DNA of 64,000 nt from Amborella trichopoda (lineage: Eukaryota > Streptophyta > Magnoliopsida > Amborellales > Amborellaceae): assembly GCF_000471905.2 (NCBI RefSeq), contig NW_006498527.1:2700462-2764461 (forward strand), in the 5' to 3' direction. This document shows positions 1 to 11,600 of the stretch, in pieces. The notes beneath the pieces are model-generated. The model had not been told where the DNA came from. It did no database searches and saw only the letters and a program-made list of their open reading frames with translations. The position numbers and the translations under genes are program-made. Each line of letters opens with the position of its first letter. Position 1 is the first letter of the stretch.

Positions 1-1995
1 CCATATAAGCACTATGTCATGCAACGGTTTGCTTTCTTGCTGACAAATGAGTAGGCTCCCACATGCCATTTGATTGCATTATTGTCTCTTCCTCATCCAT
101 TTCTTCCTTTTTCCCAGTATGAGAAGGAACTTCCTAGTAGGACTTAGGTATAGAAATAATGGAAAGTGACAGCGTAAAATGTTGATAGGAAGGAGACAAA
201 TTTGTAAATGTAACAATATGAGCAATTGGATGTTGGATAAAAGGCCATTGGCTTTTAGGAATTGGTATTAGAGCATTAACGTTACCAGACACAAAAGTGG
301 GGATAGGAATTGGAATCAGATCTGTAAATGGAGATGGTGACTGATTTGCTTGCTTGGTGGTGGGTCTACTTCACTTTCCTTCTCGTATATACCTTTTAGG
401 TCTGCTCTTGAGACACATTAATAAGAGGAGGAGAGTCAAACTTGATAGAGATACTTAGATGAGATGGTGACAAAGGATGATCTTTAGGAATAGGAACATG
501 AACTAAAGAAAGGGAAGGAGGATGATTTCATTGTGTGAAGCCTCCATCTAAGCAGGATAAAATAAATTAGCTTCAACCATTTGGCCCTCATTAGAGAAAT
601 ATGGAGTATTCTCATTAAAGATAACATCAACGTAAACAAATTTCTTTCTCAAAACAGGATGATAGCATCGTTAACGTTTTTGGGTGCAAGAATATCTTAG
701 AAATACACACTTGATAGCTCGAGGATCTAACTTGTCACTACCAGGACCCAAAGCATGTACAAAAGAAACACGAAACACAATCAAATGCATGAGGAGGAAC
801 TGCAAACAAAGGTGTATCATGAAAGAGTATAGAATATGGTGATCGGTGATCCATAATAGAGTGAAGGCATGTGGTTTGTCAAACAACATGCAGTCACAAC
901 AACTACCAAATAAACCTTTGGTACATTTATATTTAACAAAAGGGCACGGTTCCTCCTATTATATAATGATTTTTTTGTCTTGCAACCTATGCTTTTGAGG
1001 AGTGTGAGCACAAGATGTTTGATGATGTAAGGATCGTATGGTGGGGTAAATAATCTTGAAATTCCCATGATAAATATTCTTTCGAATTGTCATAATGCAT
1101 AATGCACACAATCTGATCAAATTGAACTTGAATTTCTCTATAGAAAAATTAAACAATAGAGAAAATCTTAAGTTTTTCTTTCATTATGGATAACCATGTC
1201 ATAGAAAACTAATCATCCAAAGTTTTCAAACCACTATCAAAATGAAGACCAGAAAAAAAGGAAAAACCTTCTATTTATCAACTTTGGGATAGATAGACAC
1301 TGTGATACTTGCGTAGCTTACAAGCTTCACACTCTAATATTAATATAGACTCTAAAGATTGAACTACCATTTTGAAATTATTAAGCGATGGATGACCCAA
1401 CTGACAATGTTATTGAAATGGTGAAACATTGAATGTAGAGGACACCAACTAGGCTATGATCCAAAATATGAAGTACACTAGACTCAAGCCCTCCACCAAT
1501 CGTCCTTTATTTTTATCTCCTGAATTCAAAAGAGGGATATTATTGAACATTGTAATGCAAAAGAGGGATATTATTGAACATTGTAAGTAATTTACTAAAG
1601 AACAATAAACTAAAAGGAAATTTTGGTACATGAATAATAGAGGACAATGAAAGAGATTAGCCTAGAATGATTGGTCAGAGGAGCCAATCGGATGAACATA
1701 TGACCCTCATATGCATAATATACTTGATTAGCCTAGCAGTCTTAACAAATTATTCCAACACTTATCAACCATAGGATTTGTGTGAACACAATGAGTACAT
1801 CTCATGTAATAGTCACTGAGACTTTTGTTGCCCCGTTATAAGAAAAATTAAAATGTACTCATAAAGTTCATAGACTCTGAGATATTCTTATCTAAAGAAT
1901 GCATCATGTATGGCCTCCCAAACTTCATTGGTTGTATCAAGAAACATCACATTGGCAGTCACTTGGGCTTCCATATTATTCCATAACCAAATCAC

Positions 1996-2090
1996 TTCAA
2001 TGTTATGTAACATTTCGTTCATTTTTTCTTCAATGTTATGTAACATTTTGTTCGTTTTTCCTGTTATGTAACATTTCGTTCATTCTTTTG
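1996..2090. repeat. Three-copy 33-bp tandem repeat
   Basis: The unit contains TGTTATGTAACATTTCGTTC and occurs three times (about 1996, 2029 and 2062). The core TGTTATGTAACA has inverted arms. It lies inside the copia remnant next to the junction between the two orientations. Confidence 0.8.
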
Positions 2091-2269
2091 TTTTTATCGG
2101 GATCTAAATATGAAGATGATGATTGGTGGCGGCTTGAGTCTGTTGGACTTTACTACTATCTGGATAGTGGTCTAGTGTGTTGCTTTTCATTTTAGTGTGT
2201 CCACTTCAAATGCCATTGTCTGTTATGTCATCTATCTCATAGTAATTCGAAACTATTAGCTCCATCTTT

Positions 2270-3370
2270 GGAGTCAATGTCAACAATAGAGTGTGAAGCT
2301 TGTTAGTTAGGCAAGAATCATAGGGTGTTCTTACATCGTAGAGTTGCTCTAATGAAATTCTATTCCTTTTTTGGTTGTTTATTTTAATATTTGAATTCCT
2401 ACTAAAGTTCAGAGTCTCTATTTGGTCACAAATATTTTGTAAATGACGTGGTTATACTTAAAGACTTGAAATTGTGCCTATTTTTCAAATTTTTCACGAA
2501 GAAATTCAAGTTCAATATATAAGAATATATGTATTTTACTTTTTGACAGTGCTACAGAATATTTATTGCGAGAATTCAAGATTATTTAGCCCAACATGAA
2601 AATTTACATCAAACATCCCATGCTCATACTCCTCAATAAAATGGGGTTGTAGAACAAAAATTTTCCATATAATAGAAGTTCTTTTTGTCCTGTTGTTAAA
2701 TATGCATGTGCCAAAGGGTTATTGGGTAGCTGGTGTGTTGACTACCTGTTATTTAATAACCTTATGCCCTCCTTTGTTTTTTATGGCAAACCTTTCCGAG
2801 TACTCATCTGTTGTAGTTCCTCTTTTGTATTTAGTTGTATTTTTTTTTATTCACACTTTGGGCCCTGGTAGGTTATCAATGCTATCAAGTAAATATTTCT
2901 GGAATATTCTCGCAGCCAGAGAGGTTATCAATGCTATTATCCTGGTTTGAGAAAGGAAAATGTTTGTGCATAATTAATGAGTTGATCAAGATGTTTTGTG
3001 ATAATCAAGCTGCTACCTATATAGCTAGCAACCTAGGTGTTCCATGAGAGCACCAAGCATATGGAAGTGGACTGTCATATTGTCCTGGAAAAGTAAGTAG
3101 TTGTCTCCCCAAATTTGAAGTCAGAATAGCAGCTAACAGATATATTTAGCAAAGCTCTTTGTCATGGTTAGATTCAGTTGATTTGTTCCAAGTTGGGTAT
3201 GGGTGAGATTAATGGTCCATCATGAATGGGAGTGCTAATAGCGTTTTTCAGTTTAGTCGTTTGTTATTTCTCTTATTATGTCCCTATATAGCATTCTTGT
3301 CCTTTTCCCATACATAAGAATAATTTTGTACTTTTCATTATTAAAATGCAGACAACCATATTAGTTTTCC
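2270..3370 (+). mobile_element. Ty1/copia fragment, forward orientation, nested in the reverse copy
   Basis: The plus strand reads a pre-integrase finger (ECEAC, then LGKNHRVFLHRRV, near 2290-2340). Integrase relics follow (GHKYFV; HENLHQTSHAHTPQ near 2600), then MHVPKGYWVAGVLTTCYLI (2702 on) and HTLGPG. An RNase H relic reads FCDNQAATYIASNLG (2994-3040), and a short LTR-like end runs 3225-3370. Its LTR-like part matches the reverse complement of 3690-3790, so both copies belong to one family. Most of the reverse transcriptase is missing. It is a broken remnant. Confidence 0.7.
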
Positions 3371-3530
3371 ACATGCACACAAAAAAAAGAAAAGAAAAAG
3401 AAAAAAGGGAACCTTGGCAATACATGGTAAAATCAGCAGAGGACAGAATTAGGGTTTATTTCCTTTTCAAGGAAAAGGAGAAATCAATTAGAAAGAAATA
3501 GGAGAATAAATCAGATCCCAGGATCAAATT

Positions 3531-3542
3531 GCTTCTATACCA
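3531..3542 (-). other. Putative primer-binding site of copia element
   Basis: The minus strand reads TGGTATAGAAGC, close to the plant copia site TGGTATCAGAGC that pairs with initiator tRNA-Met. It lies directly after the putative LTR end, which supports the element's orientation. Confidence 0.5.
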
Positions 3543-3806
3543 GGTTAAAGAGTGTAGAAACAAAGGAAAAGAAAAGAGGAATGAAGAGAAACAAAGTCCA
3601 GAGAGAGAGAGAGAGATTTTGAGAGACAGAAGTCAGAGAGATGGGGCTGTCACGTTAGGGTTCAAATTACCCATATGCCCATCTCATCCTTATTTATAAT
3701 TACAAATAATGAAAAGTACAAGAGTATGCTTAACTGACAAGAATGCCTTGTAGACATATAAACAAGAGAAATAACAAAAGAACTAAAATGGAATTTACTG
3801 TGGACA

Positions 3807-5602
3807 GCCCCCATCCCCTGTATGCCCACCTTGTTTAGCAGTTTATTGGGACATCCAGACAGGGTTGCATGTTTCACTTACACATTTGCAAATGGGAAAA
3901 ATCCTCCTCTCGTGCATCTTGTATTAATTTCCATGAGATGAATTTTGGTGATTTTTTATGTTTGTGATGTTGAATTCAGGTTAATTACTTATAAAAAGGG
4001 AAATTTATTGAATCCCACCTAGAAGTTGAAGTATTTAACATTTTATCCATTTGTTGAAAGAGTATAAAATGCCCTTAAAAAACTATATCACATCCCATAA
4101 ATTGTGGGATCGACTCCACTATTGGCCCTCCTTAAAAAATGAGTGCCCTTTCTCTCTCTCTCTCAACTTTCTCTAACACTGGTGTTATGTCTCATTTCTC
4201 TCTCTTAACACATCTTTGATTCAAATGCTATAATTTGAACTTTTTTTTTTTATCTCTAGAATCATTGCCTAGGTCCTCAAATTTTCTCTGCAAAAGTTTG
4301 ATTGCGTGAACCTAGCTGATCCTTTAGTGCAGGTTGTGTAGGTTCCCATTTTTGTTTCCAACAAAAGCCTAAAGCTTTCCGTAAATTTTCTGGTGAGAAT
4401 TTTTGGGTACTTAACTACTTATAAATTAAAATTTTTAAATATGGGTGTGATGGTACCTTTTGATAAATTTCCCAAGAAAGAAAAAGACAAATTTAGGTTA
4501 GAACGCGTTGTTTGAATCATTGGGTAGCATTCCTTTAGAATTATTTATAAAAAAACTTTTCTTATTGTTAATATTATTTTGGGCATCTTAAACAAGCAAG
4601 TGTTTGTTTTGTCATGGATGGTTAATTGGTAGAATTTTGTTTGCTAGTTCTTAGATAGTCATTCTCGATTGCAAGTTTTCTTTAAATTAATTGGAAATAT
4701 TTAAGATATGATTTGGTTCTTTTCATATTCATATTGACAAAATGATTGGGGCCAGTTTGGTGGAACTTCCTGATAGACACGAAACTCAAACAAAATGGTG
4801 CTTGCACTCGTCAAAATGTGTTTCAAATGAAATTGGTTACTTCATGTTCTCATTTCACCCACATTTTAGCAGCAATTGTGTGGGGCAATGTATTTGGGCA
4901 TTGACTGCTTGCTATTCTAGAACTAAAATAAAGGTTGAAATAAGTTTTGTGCTGGCTTCCATACTGGCCCTTAATGTGTGTGTGAGTGCGCGCGTGTCTG
5001 TGCCTGCACGTGCACACATGTGCATTCATGCATGAGGCCTCTTCTAGTGGGCATAATGTATCATCTAGATGCCATTGAGGTGATCCAAAGCTCATATTGA
5101 AGATATTTTCAAGGCATAAAACTGCTTTCTTATTGAAGCCCTTGCAAACTAGTGACTCGGGACCCTATTTATGATCTGATAGAAATTTCTGCATCTTATA
5201 CTGGTTAAGATAGCAAATATCATTACGAGTTGTTAGCTTGAAAATGCAGTAATGGTTATAATATTGCATTTTTCCTATTCGGTTATGAATTAATAATGCC
5301 AATTGGACCATTTTCTTATGCTGGCTAACAAACTCTGTGTGGGTTGGTGTCATTAAAAGTGCTGAACTGAATCCAAACCTGTACTGTCTGCAAAGACTTG
5401 TTTCAGACCCTTGCATGTTTGGTAATGGGTTATAAAACTCATTAGGAACATCTGTAATGCGGCTTATGCAAGCGTAGCACATGATATTTTGTTTTGTTAG
5501 TATAATATGATGTGTCCTTTCTGTTCCATAGTAGATTTCTTCCCCTGAATCTTCCTTGCCCTCATTCTTGATGTTTGATGTTATTTGATGAATCACAGCC
5601 AG
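3807..5602. other. Intronic or upstream sequence, no gene recognised
   Basis: This AT-rich stretch precedes the first visible SUMO-protease exon. All six frames are short and broken. I looked for the earlier protease exons (segments of the FNTYFY and RRWWKG type) and found none. A GT/GC alternating tract lies near 4976-5030. Confidence 0.5.
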
Positions 5603-8600
5603 CATTGGAGTTTAGTGATTATTTGCATCCCTTCAAAGGAAGATGAATCAGGACCCTTTATCCTTCATTTGGATTCCATGGGACTTCACTTTAGCATGGA
5701 AATATTTGATAACATTAAGAGGTGAGATAGAAATTTTCTCTGATTATGGTGAAGATTAATAAACTGCTTTTGTAGAGGTTTGTCTGTCAGTTTTTTACTT
5801 TTACGAAAACGGAAGTGTTTTGGAAGTTGGAGTAGTTAAATCCAGAAAGAATGCTCATCATGGCCAACTTTCTCCAATATCATCTGTTTTTCTTACATGG
5901 AGATATCATTTGTACTCTCTGAAGTTTGTCATGCTATTAGAGCAAGTGATAATCTATATGCATCTTAATTAGTTGTAGTGAGAAACTAACATGAGGTATG
6001 ATTCTAACTTTTCTGAAGTGTTTTGGAAGTTGGAGTAGTTAAGTTGGCCAACTTTCCCCAACATCATCTGTTTTTCTTAGGTGGAAATATAATTTGTACT
6101 CTCTGAAGTTTGTCATGCTATTAGAGCAAGTGATAATCTATATGCATCTTAATTAGTTGTAGTGAGAAACTAACATGAGGTATGATTTTAACTTTTTTGT
6201 GCATTCATTGTCATAGAACATGAGCCGATAAACGCATTCACTGTCACAGAGCATGAGCAGATAACTGATGTTTCAGGGAAGCAAGTATGAATATTCCCAT
6301 GAGGTTCTCAATATAGTTGTTGGAGGTAGGAGCAGGAGCAGGGCGTTGTTACTTGCTAGGACTTCCCTACAATGGAGTGCCTGCACAATAGATATGTAAC
6401 AAAGAGAAATTTTAAAAATAAAAGATTAACAATCTACGTTTCAAAAAACGCTAGGTGGCCTGCCTAGCGCCCAGCGCCTAGGTGGGCGCCCAGAACATCG
6501 GGTGCCCTGCGGTGCAAATTCTTAGTTTTTTTTTATATATTTGTTATCCAAATGCAAGTATATGCATATATTTGTGTCAAAATTTGTAATTTATTCCAAA
6601 TTTTGAACCATACAAAACATTTAAAAGTCTAATAGGCCAACTCTCAAATTCTCCATATTGGCATATTCCATATCCATAAAATAAACCATAATAACATCCA
6701 AGTCTCCAACTCTCCAAGTTATCAACAAACTGACTTCCAAAACTATAAAAAAACCAGTAAACCACACAACGAAATAGTCCAAAAAGGCAAAAAAACTATA
6801 AACCACATAACTAAATAAAGATCGTTCAGACTCCAAATGTCTAAAGCCCAAATCAAGATGGTGCAATAAAATATTAAAGTTACTTCAAATGAAGAGAGAA
6901 GACAATCAAGACATCAATAAGAGTCAGAATCATCTTCATTGCTTTCATCTGCATCTGAATTGAGGCCGCCATCATCGGAATCATCACCCTCTTCAACATA
7001 TTCCTCTTCTTCTAGAGATTCTTTTGAATCTGCCTCCTCTTCCTCTATCTCCCTCTGTGAAGTACCAGCAGAAGAAGTTGCTCGAGTGGCCCTCCTAGGA
7101 TCAGAAGCTTGCCCTGAAGCCTCCTCGACCATTTCCCGTGTCAAACCCTCTCCAAGGAAGACCTCTTCAGTACCAAGGGCACTAACTAGCTAATTTGAAG
7201 CATTCTCCATGTCTTTCGAAGAGATAGGGTCCTTCTTTGGCTGGTTTTTCTTCTCCTTGAGCCTTTGATTCTCTCTAACAAAAACCAAGTCATTGAGCTT
7301 GCTTTGCTCAAGCCTATTTCTTCTCTTTGTATGCACCTATAAGGAAAAATAATGCATAAGTAACTACTATAGGTCTATGATCTTCTTACCTTTTATGAAT
7401 CTATATTACAAAATGAATATGAACTTATAAACAAAAAAAGGATATAAAATTTTATTCTTTTAAAATAGTAAAATACCATCTCAAACGAACTTCAATTGCG
7501 CTCACAACCAAAAGAGGTAGTTGTCAAACTCAAGATCCGCATAGCCATCTTCTTGAGGTTTGGAGCGCTACTCCCATGTTGTCTCCACCATTGGGCTGCA
7601 ATATATGGGCAACCTTTATAATTAATTTAGGTATTTAACATTATCAGAACTTAAAAGAAAATTATAAATTTATATTTTATAAAACAAAAGCACATAAGTC
7701 AAAAGAATATTACCTAGTTTGTCTTTGTTTCTCTGCCTTAATGCCATATTTTTCCCAAATGACATCAAAGAACACTTGTACAAAATTTGCTCTTCAATTG
7801 ATATCTTATCTTGGATATTTGGATCAGGAACTAATTTCTCAAGGCACTCATTAAAACCATCCATAACTACCCCTTTTTACTTAATATCTGCATCTGCATA
7901 AAAGAATTTGGGGTTCAAGTAGTACCCCGCTGCATGCAATGGTCTATGGAGTTGCCTATCCCATTTATCATCTATAATCTCCCAAATTGGGGCATCCTTC
8001 GCTGCATCATTTCCCAAATTCTCTGCAATCTCATTCTTAGCCATTTCCATTGCATCATATATAAGCCTATGGAGGGCTTATCAGCATCAACCAAGCACAA
8101 GACCTTCACCAAGGGAAGAAATACTAATATCTCATGCTTCACCCAATGCCAAAAATATTTCGCAAGAATAATATCTCGTGTCTTCTTTTCCCTTGGCATC
8201 TCTAGACCATTTACACCTACTCCACTCCTCTGAAGCAAACATAGATCTTAATGCAATCCTCCTCTTATACACGCTCTGTAGATTAAGGTAGGTAGTGGAA
8301 AATCTAGTGATCTCAGGCCTCACTAGCTCTCTCTTTTTTGTAAACTTGCGCATCATGCTAAGGGTAAGTATGTGACTGTATATGAAGATTGTGATCTCCT
8401 TAGCCTTAAAAATAATTGCTTTAATAGGAGCCAATTCACCAATTGCCTCAAGCATAAGATCTATGCAATGTGCAACGCAAGCAGTCCAAAATATGCGAGG
8501 CCTCTTTTGTCGAAGCAAATGACCTACAGCTAGATTGGGAGCAGCATTATCTGTGACTACTTGAATTACATGTTCCTCCCCAACCTTCTCAATACCCTTA

Positions 8601-11600
8601 TCAATGAAAGAAAATATATAATGCGTATCATGAACATCATTGGAAGCATCGATTGAGCGCAAAAAAACTGTACTCGTGGGACAATTTACTAATAAATTTA
8701 TGTTACTCCTCCTCCTATCACTCCACATATCTGTCATCAAAGAACCCCAAATTTAGCCCATCCCTCCTTATGAGTCTTGAGATATTCATTAGTGTACTCA
8801 ACTTCTTTCTTCAGTAGTGGCTCTCCAATCTCATAAGGAGTTGGAGCTTTCAAACCTGGTCCAAATTGCCCAATTGCTTCCAACATTGTATGGAAGCTAT
8901 TCAAACTAGCAGTGTTAAAAAAAATGCCCGCATGGTAAAACCACCGAGCAATATACTGAATCACCCTGGCTCTATCTTCCTTTTTAAACCTATTTTCAAT
9001 TGTCACCTGTTTTTTCCCCTTTCCCTTGCCTTTCTCAATTACTGTCTCACGGCTAGGTGTAAAAAATCTATCTATAGGCCCTTTCGTAAGAGCCTTCTTA
9101 GAGCTCTGAGTACCAACTATGACTACCTCTTCTTCCCCCTCTTCATCATCCTCTTCTTCAGTTTCAATATTATCATAAAAAATATGAACCCCTGACTTTT
9201 AATCTGCTATATCCGTTTGTTTTGCAACTTTTTTACTCTTTTCAGCTTCAATGTACTCCAAAATTTCTTTCTTTACAAGATCTGAGACTTTCTTACATGG
9301 GGCAACATCACCTCTAATACCAGCAAGATGTTTCTGAAATCTATTTATGTCGGCATTAGAAACATGTCCACAGAAATTCCACATAATTTTATTTGTCATT
9401 TTTATTCGGGTTAACACAACATTTCCATCCCGGATCTCCACCCCAAGTAGACCTCGCAGAAGACATCTCAAATTGAAAAAATAAATCTCAAATAAAGATT
9501 ACATACTGACTTTTTCTACCCAATCTCTGATCTTCGATGTTGGCTATCTCAGTTGAGCTACAAATCAATTTAAAAGTCTTCTAATACCACCAATAGCACC
9601 CTAAAAATAATTTCAATCAGAAAAACAATCTTTTTCAATCCACAAGAAGTACTTTCGATTCTCAACAATTGCTTTAGATTCTCCTAAATAAGTTTAAGAT
9701 CGAGGGTTTCTTGTTTTTTTTCAGTTTGGGGTTGAAAAATAAATCCCTAAACTTATTTTATATAAACTTGGGGGTCAAAATGACCCCCTTTGCCCTTTTG
9801 GGCGAAGTTAAATGAAAATAATAATGTATTGTGCTGGGCGCCCGCCCAGGTACAGCCGCCCGTGTTGGGGTGCCTAGGTCTAGGCGTGCGAAAAAAATTT
9901 TTTGGGCGCCTAGGCACCGGGTGGTCCGTTTTTTTAAACATTGTTCACAATCTTTAAAATAATATCTATATGAAAAATTAATATACTAGGAATATATTTA
10001 TTATCCCTAAAAATAGGAATGGTGACGGGCTTGGTCGGTGCCGACCCGGACCTGACCTGAAAGCCTACCTATGGGACCCGGATCCAACTGGTTCTTGAGT
10101 TCCCCACCTAGAGCTGACCTGAGTTGATTTGGGAGGACTCAGACCCGACGTGGACCAGTACCGAAAATCAATTTGGGTCAGCACTGGGTTGGTCCTGACT
10201 CAAACTTGACCTGACTTGTGGCCACTGTTCTTATTGACAGTTTGGCATGGGAAATTTGCATTAATTTTACTTAATTTTCATGCAATTATCATCTTTTTAG
10301 GTAATTTTTTAGAATTCTAGGGTAAAAAACTATTAATTTTTCCATGTTTTAATTTGGATAGGGTCGGCGTGAGTTGGGTCAATCCGACCCTAATTTCCAA
10401 AGCAGATGCACCAAAGATCAAGCTCGAGTAGGACTAGCAATCAGGTCCATTTGACTTGCGGATCAAGATGAACTGGGTCCAGGCATTGGACCTGGAGGTT
10501 CTAGGTCCAGGTTGACCCGACATGGGTACTCTACATATATGTATATGTATGTCTTTTCTAAATGTTAATTACATATCTAATAAGAACTTAATGAATAAAA
10601 ATCTTAATTAAACTAATACATCTGATAACCTGCGCTTCTGTTTCTTTCTTCCTGCCTTCCACGCAAAACGAGACCCTAACCCTCAAGACTCCTTCTCTCT
10701 AAGATTTCTAGAAGGAAATTCCTAGTACTTGGTCCTTTGTGGTTTGAATCCTTCTCTCACTAAGGAAACCTTAGAAGGAAAACCCTCAAAACTAAGGTAT
10801 ACCCTCTGTCTGAGTCTCTCTCTTGTGTATTTGGTCCTTTGTGCGTCTCTCTGTTGCTGTTATTCTATTCCATGCCTGGTTTATATGTTAGAAAGCGAAT
10901 AATCCAGTTTATATGTTAGATAGAAATTTTGATTGATACAATATTGGTATTATATGGATTTGTTAGGTTGCAAAACTCTTTAGACATGCACTATTTGAGG
11001 CATCAAAGCTGAAGGTGGCCTTCTTAGGAGTGGAGGAAGACTCCTCACTGCCAAGCTCACCCTTGACATCTCCCAAACCATCAACAGAGCTCAGGTCTAT
11101 ATCTAAGGTTAATTTGTTAAAAGGAAAGGAACTAGTTTCCTCTTTATTGGTGTTTTGGCTGTGGATTGTGTTGTGAACTGAAACGTTTTTGTCTTTTTGC
11201 TTGTTTTTGGTAGTCACAGAGTTCATATAACAGGTTCCAAAAGTGAAGAAGGTGAAGGGTCATATAAGTATTTTCTTGACATCGATTCTCTCTTGATTTC
11301 ATGGAATAACAGCTAGAGAGAAAGATGCCAGAGGACCAAGAATATATAGGAGCGAAAGCATACCTTAGTTTTGACATTGATTCTTTCTAGGTTTTCCTTA
11401 GAGAGAGAAGCACTTGAACCACAGAGGTCCAAGTACTAGGGTTTTCCTTCTGGATATCTTAGAGAGAATGATTCATGAATGTTAGGATTTCGTTGTGGGT
11501 GGAAGACAGGAAGCAAGAGAGAGATCTGAGGAACTTCGAATGAATTCTTGAAACGATTAGGGCTTTCTTTTAGTTTATTTGGGAATTTTGCTTTTAGGTA

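Larger units (their letters stand above)
1..3806 (-). mobile_element. Degenerate Ty1/copia retrotransposon, reverse orientation, interrupted
   Basis: Minus-strand reading gives copia parts in order. A presumed 5' LTR lies at about 3545-3806, and a primer-binding-like site at 3531-3542. A gag fragment at about 1945-1885 reads NEVWEAIHDAFF. A pre-integrase zinc-finger relic at 1336-1281 reads ECEACKLRKYHSVYL. Integrase relics include HQTSCAHTPQ near 1020. A post-integrase segment at 889-587 includes LGPGSDKLDPRAIKC and then RKKFVYVDVIFNENTPYF. Stops and frameshifts are frequent, so nothing is functional. The 3' part runs off the window. A plus-strand piece of the same family (2270-3370) sits inside it. 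The coding order is established for copia; the exact LTR borders are inferred. Confidence 0.75.

Noticed and set aside
5165..5605. 146-codon minus-strand frame
   Set aside because: Overlaps the start of the real plus-strand protease exon, has no recognisable domain and appears to be a chance frame.
6939..7193. Ser-rich plus-strand frame of 84 codons
   Set aside because: Antisense shadow of the acidic tail of the hAT transposase relic.
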